From Heligmosomoides polygyrus polygyrus (lineage: Eukaryota; Nematoda; Chromadorea; Rhabditida; Heligmosomidae), in NCBI GenBank assembly GCA_947396885.1, contig OX377204.1:46797139-46861138 (forward strand): DNA of 64,000 bases, given 5' to 3'. This document shows positions 42,240 to 53,599 of this stretch, piece after piece; position 1 is the stretch's first letter, and every line of letters starts with the position of its first letter. Both the position numbers and the translations under genes were made by a program. The notes beneath the pieces are model-generated. The model saw only the letters and a list, made by a program, of their open reading frames with translations, had not been told where the DNA came from and did no database searches.

Positions 42240-42590
42240 CGCACCTGAAAATTGAATCTACGTGCCCAGTCTTCTATCTGCTCATAAAGACACACAAGCT
42301 TCCCTCATCGAGCAGTGTTGAATCACCGGGACTCTCCAAGATCAAGGTGCGTTGGGGGCTGGTTTTGGCACAATTACTCAGGTTTAAGCCGGCCCATTTA
42401 AGCAACATCCAGATGTTTCTAAAACGTCATCATTCTGCATGAGCGGTCTCCACTTGTGTTTTAACCTATCTATCCTTCGAGGTGGCGGCCTTGTACACTA
42501 GTGTAGGCAACGGGTGCGCTATGGAGGCTGTGCTTAAGTGTTTACCAGAGACTTTGCAATTTTGGTTCCTTTGAAGAAGTCCAAATCAGG
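42240..42590 (+). pseudogene. Penelope-like retroelement RT fragment
   Basis: Across frameshifts the + strand reads CPVFYLLIKTHKLPSSSS, then LSNIQMFLKRHHS, then SFEVAALYTSVGNGCAMEAV. This follows the Penelope reverse-transcriptase order P-x-FYGLPKIHK, then a variable region, then SFDV-x-SLYTNVP. It is short and interrupted by stops. Confidence 0.5.
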
Positions 42591-42999
42591 ATCTATCAGC
42601 TACCCTCGCCATATTAGGAATTTAAATGAGTAAAACAGTGCCTCTTCTTAATCTTAATCTCTTCTTAATCGTATGCCTTTTGTAGATTGCAACACAACCT
42701 ACAAAAATATATGCTTCCAACTTAGTTATTATGTGTAAACTTTTCTGGCCAACTGTAAGCTCCCAGAAGCAATTACACCAAGATTTCGGTTGTGGTGTTG
42801 TTAGCGATGGTGGAAGAAGGCTTCCGATCAGGAAAAGGCCACTGCCCTCGCTGACTAATTTTCCAGCGTGTTTTTGCCAGAAAACACATGCAAGAACCTC
42901 CTCCAATTAGACAGTTTTAATAAGATCAGGCGCGTTTAAAGAGATTTGTTTTAACCGGCATCAAATTTCAGTTTTAGTCAAGAGTCTAAAGACGTCTGT

Positions 43000-43641
43000 C
43001 TCTCAACCATATTACGGAATGCTATTCCTCGTTATCGAAATCTCTTGCGCATCTGTTTAACATCTCCATGCTGTTGGGAGAGGCTTCTCAGATGCGGAAA
43101 GCAGCGATTTTGACTGTTAGTCCCAAAGTATCTGGTAATAATTTCATCTGCAATTTCCGACCTATTAGGCTAACTCGTACTCCAATGAAGGTAATAGAAA
43201 ACATAATGCTGTGGCTCTCCAGATTTCATACTATTTCGCCGAAAAAGCATGGTTTTCCGCTCTAAGCCTCAACGTGTACGAATTTAGCGGACTCCGTTTT
43301 CGACTTCACCCAGGCCCCGCAACCCTAAACGCCGGAAAACCTTTGGACGTTATATCGAAGGCATTTGATAAAATTTGCTGTCACAAACTGTTAACAAAAT
43401 TAGGACTTCTTGGTATCTTCTTAACTGATTCAGCTCCTATCCTGATAACATAGACATGACAGTAAAGGTTTGGCACATGTCTCTGAGATATAACTGTGTA
43501 AATGAGGTTCCTCATAGAGGCGCTCTGTCTCCCCTGTTATTTTTGGTTTACACCATGGATCTGCTCCAAATACTCCGGACATCCTCTACTATTAAATTGA
43601 AGCCTATACTGACGATATCAAAAATTTACGGTGCATATTGA
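43000..43641 (+). pseudogene. older CR1-like LINE copy, 5' piece
   Basis: Fragments of the reverse transcriptase read LLGEASQMRKAAILTVSP, then FICNFRPIRLTRTPMKVIEN, ISKAFDKICCHKLLTKLGLL, then RGALSPLLFLVYTMDL and finally ISKIYGAY. They align in order with the newer copy that follows. Several stops and frameshifts make it dead. It breaks off right after the YADD region, where the newer element is inserted, and resumes at 47304. Confidence 0.8.
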
Positions 43642-46600
43642 CTGGATGATGCTACGAGCATTGAATTCGGCCAGTATGAGTTTCCAAGACCTTTTCCAAG
43701 AATGTGGATTTCAGCAGTTCGTCAAAAGGGCTACACTTGGTTCAAACATTCTTGATTTAGTTCTATTCTCTTCATCAATTGTGCTCAACGTAGCTACACT
43801 TCCTCCGTTAGCCACGTCAGATCATTGCATCGTCTCTTTTGACATAATGGTCAAATTCGCGAACTTTTCGCCAACCCCGTACCCTGATTTTTTGAGTGTG
43901 AACTATCCAGCACTAGACAGTTACTTCTGTGCTGTGGATTTGTTAAGCATACTCAATCAGTACACTTCTATGTCTGATGTTTATCGAAGGTTTTGCACAG
44001 TGCTTTACGATGCTTTTGCAATATTTGTGCCTTTTAGATTTCCTAGAAGTAGCATGATGAAATACCCTCCCCACATCCGCAATTTATTGAAACAAAAACA
44101 GCGTCTTTTTTGTGAGTCAAAATGTCTTTTAAACAACCAGGCTTACAAAAATGTCTGCGACAGCCTGAACCATCATGTCAAAAAATTCGTTGCTAATTAC
44201 GAAAGGCGGCTTCCCGCTCAAAGCTCAGGCAAGAAACTTTACCAATACATACGTCAGAGAATAAAGCCAAAAGCAGGTCTTCCAACGGTAATCGGGCCAC
44301 GTGGCTCCAAATTCCGTACTGACCAGGAAAAGGCAAATGCGTTGGCTGAATTTTTCTCCGGTGTTTTCTCTGCAGCCAACCCCTCTGCACCCCCTGAATA
44401 TCTTATGATCTCCTTGTCTATCAAACATACATTAGACAATATATACTTTCATCCACACGAAGTCTCTTTAATTCTCAAGCGTTTAAGTTCATCTACCACT
44501 GAACCGTATCACGGGATCCCTCAGATAGTGTTCCGAAAATGTCACTATTCTCTTTCTAAGCCCCTTGCGCTCCTATTCAAACTGTCTTTGCTCTTGGGAG
44601 AGGTTCCGCAGTTGTGGAAGGAAGTCATAGTAACAGCGATTCCAAAGAGTTCTAGCACTGGTCTTCTAAGTAATTATCGACCGATTAGCCTTACTCGAAC
44701 AGCGGTTAAAGCAATGGAGAAAATAGTAAAAAAATTGAAGACAATTCAAACTTGGCTTAACAAATTTAACGTTATTCCTCGGCAACAGCACGGATTTCTA
44801 TCTGGTGCCTCAACTGCAACCAACCTAGTTGACTCGCTTATGATTTCTCGTATGCTATCAATAATGGAAAATTTGTTGATGTGTTATATCTTGATTTTTC
44901 TAAAGCCTTTGACAAAGTATGTCATAAAATATTGCTTGATAAGTTGGAAATGCTTGGGATTCGAGGCAAAGTGCTGAATTGGCTGAGATCGTATTTATTA
45001 AATAGAGGCATGACAGCTAGGGTATGACATAGCTTCTCTTTGAGGTATGCTTGTGAAAGTGGGCCCCTCAGGGAGGAGTTTTGTCTCCTTTGTTATTCAT
45101 GATTTACACTATTGATGTTCCTCAATTCCTAAAAACTTCTGCTGAGATTAAAATGCCGTTCTATGCGGATGACGTTAAACTATATGGTACGTATGATAAT
45201 GGAAACAAAACCGAGGTACGTTTGGCGCTTCAAGGCTTCATTGAACGAATGCATCTCTGGGCAAATTGCTCTGGTATTCCTCTTAACTCGGAAAAGTGTG
45301 TTGTTATGCATATTGGAGATGACGACGTGCCCTTATATGCCACTGACGGCAAGCAGCTTAAAACCTGCCGTTACACAAAAGATCTTGGCGTAGTGTTTGA
45401 CAGTGATCTGAAGTTCTCGATACACATTGACGGTATAGTTCGTAAGGCCTACAGCACTCTGTTTTTTTTATTCCGTAATATAAAATGCTCTGATGAGGCA
45501 ATATTGCTGAGACTTTATAAGTCTCACGTGTTGCCTCATCTTGATTACTGCTCCTCAGTTTGGAATCTCCACTTGAAGAAGGATATTCTCAAATTAGAAA
45601 GAGTGCAGCAGGTCTTCACCCATCTACTCTGGTATAGAGTAAAGCGGCCTCAAAGTGGTACCGTCATGCCTAGTTATGCCGACAGGTTAAATATGTTTGG
45701 TTTAAAGACACTGCAGGAGAGGCGCCTTGCTTCAGACCTGACATTTTGTTTCCGAGTTCTTCAACAGGAATCAAAATTATTGGCAAGCAAGTATTGGGTA
45801 TTTGTGCCATCAAGCATGCGTAATGGTAGGTTTAACGTACATTATCGTAGAATTGGATGGAAAAAATATTAATTGATGTTTAAAAACCTATTTAACAGTT
45901 GTGGCAGGTGGATGCAGCTGCTACCATTGACAGTGTTTGAAGCCGACAATAGCTGTGCATTCAAAAAACAACTGAAGATACATGACCTTTTGCAGCTGTT
46001 AGGAAACGCATAATGCTTAGGCTTTGCATTCCTATTTCAGATGTTGCCATGTGGTGAGGTTCGCATGATGATGGCTGTACGGGAGGAGTGTTACTAGCTG
46101 CCTGATGACAAATTCATCGTATCATTGTTTTATAACCTTCTCATTGTTAATGTTCTAGATAAGTGTGACTCCTTTTTTCTTGCATTGCTCTCATCTGAAA
46201 CTACAATGACTATACCTCTTTAAACACTCGTGCAATGTTAACGTGTTGCCCTTGTCTTAATACTGAGACGATTCCCTTTATCACAACACTTTGTGGCCTA
46301 AGGCTTGGTTGTTAGGGGAGATGAGTGAGTTGGTTGGCAAAAGAGCTCGGCCAAAAGAGCTTGATCTAAAATGTTGCGAAAATCCTTGCCATTTCACAGG
46401 ATGTTTCGGTTTCTGTGGTCAATCCGCTGCGGCTATAGAAGCGACAATGGCTGGCACTAAAAGAAGCATTGCCTCGCCTAAGCACGTAGGGCTACATCCT
46501 GACGCTTAGGTGTCGACCAGCCAAGAAGGTTGCTCGAGAGTGGTTTATTATAAATAACCACACTATAGCTGGGCTGGGTTTTAGAAAACCGATTCATTCT

Positions 46601-47240
46601 ATTCTCTGTGTGCTACTCTTTCGCATTGCCTAGCTTCCCTGCCTACAATATGTCTCACTCAGTAAAATTTGTGGCAAGACTTCTGTGTGTGGTAATGCAT
46701 TGTGGCAGACTGATGTAAGATTCTCCTTAAACATTAGTGACGCTATCTTTGCATGGATCCGGCTGGCTACACACTAATATCTAACCATAATTTCACATCC
46801 ATATCCTCTTGCTACTGATATCTTCGCTCCTGATATAGAATTTGGTCACCCACTTCTCCGCTAGTGAATAAACTCTACAGGATGGGATATCAATTCTAAT
46901 GAGGTTGGCTTGTGATTTAAACTATAAGGGTTCTACTGACCCACGGATACTCATTGCACTATAGGTGACACAGTTTTCAAGTGTAAATTGAGGGCACTGC
47001 GAGGGAAAAGACCATCAGATTTCTGTTGCTTTGGAATGGAGATGTTCTAAGCACGTTTCAGTATTACGCCTTTCTATGCTGTTTGCGAGTTTATTTCTTC
47101 AGCTACGTTTTAGAAAGGTGTTTATTTTGTTACTAACTTCTTATTTACTTTGTTGTTTATCCTTTGTTTTTTTCAGAACTGGATCTGTTTTTAGACGTGC
47201 ATAACGACCTGTGCAGGGTTTTGCGCACCTTTGAGTGCAA

Positions 47241-47299
<59 letters not shown>

Positions 47300-47303
47300 A
47301 TAT
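43641..47303 (+). mobile_element. CR1-like LINE, 5'-truncated, with (TAAA)n tail
   Basis: The ORF from 43640 starts inside the endonuclease (SNILDLVLFSSS, then TSDHCIVSFD), passes a linker and enters the reverse transcriptase (WKEVIVTAIPKSS, LSNYRPISLTRTAVKAMEK). A frameshift near 44850 separates it from YLDFSKAFDKVCHK, and a stop lies near 45026. The ORF 45081-45872 then carries the catalytic YADD at 45162-45173 and the thumb/C-terminal helix up to NGRFNVHYRRIGWKK. The 3' region runs to a (TAAA)n run at 47240-47303. Only two coding lesions suggest a fairly young copy. Part of the 3' region (46260-46620) may be a further insertion. Confidence 0.85.
47240..47303 (+). repeat. (TAAA)n tail of the CR1 LINE
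   Basis: About 15 TAAA units follow GAGTGCAA. A microsatellite 3' end rather than poly(A) is typical of CR1-like LINEs. Confidence 0.95.
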
Positions 47304-48437
47304 GATAGAGCAACGTAGAAAGGTGTGAGCAGTTCTTCAGAGTTCCGTTGAAAAACTGTACATCTGGGCTTATTAAAAGGAAATTAACCGAATATAGATA
47401 AGTATGCCGTAATGCACATAGGTGTTGACACGCTTCAGTATATTGTCAACGGTGCCAAGTTGGCATTTTGTAACTCAGCTATAGATTTCGGAATTATCTT
47501 TGAATCAAGTCTAAATTTTCAAGACAAATGGATAATGCCGTTAGAACGCCAACCTTAACCTACTTTCTATCCTCCGTTGTGTCAAGAGTTTGCATGAAGC
47601 AGCACTGCGCTACGCCTTTTCGCATGTATTGAAGACCCTTAAATACTTTCCAATTCACCTAAGAAAGAACATCCGTAAGATCGAGCGTGTTCAAGAGATA
47701 TTCATGCACCTTCTTTGGTGCCGGCTAACCCCTCCTAGTAGCGGGTAAAATCTTCCAGGCTACTGTCAGATGCTAGCACTGTTTGAATTAAAAACCTTGT
47801 AGAAGAGGGGTGCAGTGTTATCTATCGTTCCGTATTCTACAAAAAGAGGTAAAATTATCTCCAAGAAAATACTGTATTTTTAGAGCAACTAGTGAGCGAA
47901 ACGGTAGGTTTAATATTACTTATCCAAAGATCAGCAACAGAAAGCTCAATATCATGTTTAGCGATTTCTTTGGCAGGTGTGCTAGGTGGTTAGGTTTGCT
48001 TTAAGCGAGCATCATCGAAGCCACTAGTTGTCGCGCGTTCAAGATTAAGCCGAATAAGCGCAACCTTTCGAGACTACCTGGCAGCTTCTAGTTTGCCACC
48101 CATTTACCCTGCCTCTCCAGGTACTGTGTTGAAAAGTGTGAGTTCGCCGGGTTTAACCGTTAACTGATTCATTAGCGAGTTCAGTGGTAACCCATTACGC
48201 GTATACTAAGAGGAAATGTTGATATTAGACCTCTTCTTTGTACGCATAGGGTCACCTGCAATAGACATATGACTTTTGAGTGATTCCAAAATGTTAATAT
48301 TACAATGTGACTAAGGAGGCCTAAAAGAGGTGCTTTTATTCCTAGAGATCGAACGCTCTTTTACCTGTTCGCTAGTGTCTGTACTTTTCATCTGAGCACA
48401 CTTTTTGTCGAGTGTATGGAATAATAAATAAATATTT
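47304..48437 (+). pseudogene. older CR1-like LINE copy, 3' piece
   Basis: The sequence continues exactly where 43641 stopped: MIEQRRKV, stop, VLQSSVEKLYIWAY, then YAVMHIGVDTLQYIVNGAK, NIRKIERVQEIFMHLLWCRL and ERNGRFNITYPKISNRKLN. Each aligns with the newer copy from its TEVRLALQGF segment onward. It ends in AATAATAAATAAATATTTAAA. Confidence 0.8.
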
Positions 48438-49596
48438 AAATTTGGCATGTGTTTATTTGCAATAGTGCCAACACTGATAAAATCTTCGTTACAGTACCGC
48501 CGCTAAACATTCAACCAAACGACGTTTGCGACGCAAAAACGCGTTTTTTGCCTCGCATCATGATAACTTTGTTCAAAATAAAGCCTTTCTCACCAAAATT
48601 TTCAAGCGCTCCTAGCATTATCCTACCTACCAATGAGCATGCAACCGCCTTTGAAAAGTGGATGGAAGCCTGAAAACCAATGCCGCAATTAAGGAGGGTC
48701 CTAATTACTGTGACCCGACCCAACACCGTCGCCGAGTCTCGCTTAGTTATGTCCCCAGGCGCAAGTAGTGCTGCCCAGCTGAATTTTAAAATTCTTAAAC
48801 CTAATTAAATTTTATTTTCCTGCTGTTTGTGACCTTCTCCTGGCTGCGACAATTCATTTGATACCAAATTTGGCAGGAAAATATGCATGAGTCTGCAGCT
48901 GCTTCAACCGATTTTGTTTATTTCACGGAAACATCCTCAGTCTAAACCTATATTGTAGCTTGCAATCTACTCATCTTTAAGGAGGGAAAATGACATAGGA
49001 AATTTACGTTTCGAGTTCACTTTGGGCATTTGTGTGCTGGTTGCAATTCGTCAAACTGCAAGTGAACCTTGGTAAAGAGCACTCCCTGTCGCCGATTTTG
49101 GCTGCGAATATCTACGTCCTAAGCAAATGAGTTAGTCCAAAAATATGTTGGCTAACCGTACGCTATGTAGGGACTCCAAGTATCAAATATCGAGAAGCCG
49201 GGAGATTAGATGGCCAAATTTCAGCTGGTTAAAGTGAAGACTTTTTTCAAAAGTGCGACCGAACTTCTACAGCGTTTCATGCTAAGTCTTTGCAGAATGA
49301 ATGCTGGGAAGCCCGGCACTCATATTAAGTATTTTTTCGCTCAATATTTTCAACCAGTCCAGATGCCAATATTTTGATGCACCAGATCGAGCGTCGATGT
49401 AGAGGTCTTCTTCGACCATAATTGCACTGACATGACATGCCCTACAGAGACATTGCACTCGGCTGCATGACCAACGAATCCCTCACTTTTCTTTCTTGTA
49501 ATTACGGGCCTGTTCGACTTTATGCAGCTCACCAATATCGATCCATGCTGCCAAATCTCGATGAGTTTTTGGGTTTTCCGAATTGCGTACATCATA

Positions 49597-50827
49597 TTAG
49601 GTTGTCCGGAAAGTTCTCACTGTTTTGAGTGCTTCACTTTGAACTAACATAACTTTCTAAAATTCCATCGGATTTAGTCGAAATAAGCACCGCTTCAGTC
49701 AGCACACTTTTGCCAATGGGGAACCAGTCGTCTTATTCCATCAACGAAAAATTAGGTTTTCGAGATTCGATAAAATTCACGAAAGCTGTTTTGGCTTGGT
49801 GTTGACTGGTGAAGGTTCTACCAGCGAGAAAGTTCCGAAAGTGTTTGAAAAGATGGCAGTCGGTTGGTGAGAGGCCTGGAGAATGACGGGTGAGGCAGAA
49901 TTTCAACCCTTAGTTCATTTAATGTTCAAGTGGTGATTTCCGAAACGTGTGGCGGGCGCTATCGTGCAAAAGAATCGGGCCTGTTCTGCTGAACAAAGCT
50001 AGCTGAAGTTGACCGTTTTCGGTGATTTCGTCTATTTCCTTACAATAGGACTTTGCTGTGATCGTTTGGCCTAGCGCCGAAAAGTTGTGATGGATCACAC
50101 CAGCCGCTGATCACCACACAGTGACCATTACCTCTTTTGGTGGAGGTTCGCCTTCTGTAAATGCCTAGGGGGTTCATCGGCGTGCAACCACAGCCCGGAA
50201 TGTTTACTGTTATCATACAGAATCCACTTTTCACTACAAGTGATGATTTGATGATTCGATCCAAAAAGGGGTCCGTTTTGCTGCGTAAAAGGTGAGAAGA
50301 ACAAATATCGAAACGTGACAATTTTTGCCGTTCACTCAACTCTTGGGGCACCCACTTTTCAAGCTTTTTCACCTTCGCAAGGCGTTTCAAAGCATCCGCA
50401 ACTGCAGTTCTACTACGTCTAGCTCGTCCGCGATTTCGCGAAGTGTTTGGGATGGTTTGGCTTCCACAGGATCATCTTCGAGGCTGAAATCTCCAGTCCC
50501 GATTTTACTGAAGCACTGGCACACAGCGCCTTCTCCAACACTATTATGCCCCACACTTGATTGATATTTAAAGCTTCTCGGCTGCGGATTGTCCCAATTT
50601 GAAGTTGTAATAAGATATCGCTCGGAATTGCTCATTCGACATACTCCAATAAGCCCTTCAAGAACAGAAATACAAAACAATGTTGAAACATATTTTTTTA
50701 GTCAGATAAAGCGAAAAATTCTGTGCAGAAAGTAACATTAATGCGCAATACAAGTTGAATTTTTACTTGATAATAGACGAATGAAAGATGGCAACGCAAA
50801 ACGCTAAGAGCTTTCCGCACAACCTAA
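49597..50827 (-). mobile_element. mariner element with dead transposase
   Basis: The ends are TTAGGTTGTCCGGAAAGTTC and, in reverse complement, TTAGGTTGTGCGGAAAGCTC, with TA on both sides; length is 1231 bp, the usual mariner size. On the minus strand MSNSERYLITTSNWDNP and a degraded helix-turn-helix are followed by LEDDPVEAKPS, then VKKLEKWVPQELSERQKLSR and FDICSSHLLRSKTDPFLDRI, typical of mariner transposase. The next block reads TCSEKWILYD where an active enzyme has T-x-DEKW, so the first catalytic aspartate is gone, and frameshifts and stops follow. It needs outside transposase. Confidence 0.9.
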
Positions 50828-50869
50828 TAACATGAATTTGTTGGCTGAAAATTTCAGTACGATTTCCTT

Positions 50870-51500
50870 CATGCTTTCATTCACTTACTCAAAAATGAAC
50901 ACTTCGTTTAAAGTTTTATAAATTTCTCATTTTTTGTAGAAAATAATGGTTTATATCCTGTTCTAAAGAGTAGAGCCGACGCAGTTTTTAGCGCCAAAAA
51001 GGGATTGCGCCGTGCAATTGTCCAAGACTTCGCGGTTTTTATTCGATTGATAGCAAAATTGCTGTTTGCATAGAGTTTTAGCCTGTAAACAACATAACAA
51101 AGAAAATTGTAAAAAACACATATTCTCACTTTGATATCTCATGTAAGCAGCGTTCACACTATAAATCAAATAAAATTCGCGGCGAGCTTTTCAAGTGCAG
51201 GGCGCAATCTGGTCTTTGATGCACTAAATAAATCCTACCTTGTTGCGCTTTAAGACAAAAGTTAGTTTATTATTTTTTCAAAAGAAACAAAACTTGTGTA
51301 AAATTATTACACTCGTTCGGGCAGCTTAACTTTAAAAAATTCAAGAAAGTTATACCAAATTTTTCTTGGACAAAAAATATTCTACCCTTCTCGAAGTGTT
51401 CGTATTTTAACCTGTAAGAAGCTCGTTTCAATTTGGAAGATGTTTAATTCCTATTTAATTTGAAAAGTGTACAACTCGACGTGAAAATGATAAATGCATA
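50870..51500. repeat. dispersed inverted-repeat family copy
   Basis: The block from 51120 to 51230 (TCATGTAAGCAGCGTTCACAC, GAGCTTTTCAAGTGCAGGGC) matches 58645-58755. The block from 51240 to 51490 matches, in reverse, 57900-58250. The shared outer end is CATTTTCACGTCGA. Confidence 0.55.
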
Positions 51501-52970
51501 TTTTACGTTGCGGCTAGGCACACAGTTTTGAGAAATATAGAATCTGCGTGGTCTACGCAATCCGGAAAACCCAAAAACTGATCGAGATTTGGCAGCATGG
51601 ATCGATATTGGTGAGCTGCATAAGGTCGAACAGGCCCGTAATTAGGAGAAAGAGAAGTGAGGGATTCGTTGGTCATGCAGCCGAGTGCAATGTCTCTGTA
51701 GGGCATGTCATGTCAGTGCAATTATGGTCGAAGAAGACCTCTACATCGACGCTCGATCTGGTGCATCAAAATATTGGCATCTGGACTGGTTGAAAATATT
51801 GAGCGAAAAAATACTTAATATGAATGCCGGGCTTCCCAGCATTCATTCTGCAAAGACTTAGCATGAAACGCTGTAGAAGTTCGGTCGCACTTTTGAAAAA
51901 AGTCTTCACTTTAACCAGCTGAAATTTGGCCATCTAATCTCCCGGCTTCTCGATATTTGATACTTGGAGTCCCTACATAGCGTACGGTTAGCCAACATAT
52001 TTTTGGACTGACTCATTTGCTTAGGACGTAGATATTCGCAGCCAAAATCGGCGACAGGGAGTGCTCTTTACCAAGGTTCACTTGCAGTTTGACGAATTGT
52101 AACCAGCACACAAATGCCCAAAGTTAACTCGAAACGTAAATTTTCTATGTCATTTTCCCTCCTTAAAGATGAGTAGATCGCAAGCTACAATATAGGTTTA
52201 GACTGAGGATGTTTCCGTGAAATAAACAAAATCGGTTGAAGCAGCTGCAGACTCATGCATATTTTCCTGCCAAATTTGGTATCAAATGAATTGTCGCAGC
52301 CAGGAGAAGGTCACAAACAGCAGGAAAATAAAATTTAATTAGGTTTAAGAATTTTAAAATTCAGCTGGGCAGCACTACTCGCGCCTGGGGACATAATTAA
52401 GCGAGACTCGGCGACGGTGTTGGGTCGGGTCACAGTAATTAGGACCCTCCTTAATTGCGGCACTGGTTTTCAGGCTTCCATCCACTTTTCAAAGGCGGTT
52501 GCATGCCCATTGGTAGGTAGGATAATGCTAAGAGCGCTTGTAAATTTTGGTGGGAAAGGCTTTACTTTGAACAAAGTTATCATGATGCGACGCAAAAAAC
52601 GCGTTTTTGCGTCGCAAACGTCGTTTGGTTGAATGTTTAGCGGCGGTACTGTATAAACCAATAGTATGATAAGTAGACGTGTCCTTTTAGTAAAGGAGGC
52701 AACTTTGGTGCTTCAACCCAAATAACAGATTGCGTATCGTAGTTTATCCTAAATCACGAGTGCTGCTTCTCTAGAGTTCCATTTGCCCCCATTCTTCACG
52801 GATACAAATCTTTGTGAAAATCGGTTTAGAGTGTATAAGTGCTAAATAAAGTGTATTCTTTATTTCCGTTTTATTCTTACACATTTAATCGAATATATGA
52901 TCTATTTGCCATTTTTTCGTTTACGTCTCTTTCTTCTTGAACTTCTCTCCTGAAGCAAAACCTAGTTTCA

Positions 52971-53585
52971 TCATTGAGATTTTAAGAATGTTGGCCTACG
53001 TTTAACACAACGCTTTCTGACCTCATTACTGATAGCTGTCATCTCCGTCTTGTCGCCGTCCTTCTTCTTCCTCCTCTTTCTTCGGCTTTTGCTAGATCTA
53101 CTTGAACGGTCCTGCTCGCTGGTTGTGCTCGAGCTACTACTACTGCTACTACTGCTACTAGAGCCGGAGCGTCGTGATTTTTTCTTTTTCGCTGACTTGC
53201 AAACTCCTAAACCGGAGAACACAAACGGCACTTCCTCGTTCTTCTCCGGATAATGCCTGAATTCCAAAGGAGTTCGGATTTTTAATGTACTTTAATAAAA
53301 TAAATTGCAATAATTTAAATTTGGTCGCCAAGAACCTTGAGTAGTTTATCGCTGTTGTGGGCTCAACGACGTCAAGCTTCCGTATGGGTTGATCCTGAAA
53401 AAAGTCACCCTGATTTATTTTTGAAATAGATCAGAAGCAGATCTAACCTTAGTCTGAGTGAATTCGTCCAGTCCGTCAAGTGTTGCGATGATTGACCGAA
53501 CTGTGTTGCTCACCAAAAGTTCCTCGTTGAAATGCTTTTCGTCTCTATCTTTCATGACACTCAAGTCCTGCTCCAGAGCTTCCAT
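52971..53585 (-). CDS. 171-residue protein with serine run and basic tail
   Basis: Three exons on the minus strand: 53585-53448, 53394-53336 and 53289-52971, with GT...AG introns of 53 and 46 bp that join in phase. The start MEALEQDLSVMKDRDEKH follows an ATTCTGATTCAG acceptor-like site that could serve for spliced-leader addition. The middle reads KLDVVEPTTAINYSS, then TLKIRTPLEFRHYPEKNEEV and FSGLGVCKSAKKKK. Then come about 12 serines, an RSSRSSKSRRKRRKKKDGD stretch and a final KRCVKRRPTFLKSQ. The charge and serine-arginine character suggest a nuclear or RNA-associated protein, which is inference. I do not recognise the family. TTTATT motifs near 52858 and 52870 (AATAAA on this strand) could be the polyadenylation signals. 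Confidence 0.75.
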
Positions 53586-53599
53586 ATTTGTTCTGAATC

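Larger units (their letters stand above)
48492..52651. mobile_element. 4.16 kb element with 1.1 kb terminal inverted repeats
   Basis: The outer ends are CAGTACCGCCGCTAAACATT and its complement, and TA lies just outside both (48490-48491 and 52652-52653). The two arms (48492-49589 and 51554-52651) are each 1098 bp and near-identical by eye. CAGT ends with TA duplications fit the Tc1/mariner superfamily, but no transposase of its own is visible. The middle holds a separate mariner (49597-50827) and part of a dispersed inverted-repeat family (50870-51500). Mirrored short frames in the arms are not genes. Confidence 0.85.

Noticed and set aside
46291..46509. 72-codon open frame after the CR1 coding region
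   Set aside because: Lies in the LINE 3' region and resembles no known protein; likely untranslated or a small inserted repeat.
47240..47303. TAAA array as a possible CRISPR-like or regulatory array
   Set aside because: It has no spacers and is the microsatellite tail of a LINE.
49350..51793. Paired short frames on opposite strands at 49350-49595 and 51548-51793
   Set aside because: Identical products come from the 1.1 kb inverted arms; no start context, splice sites or homology.
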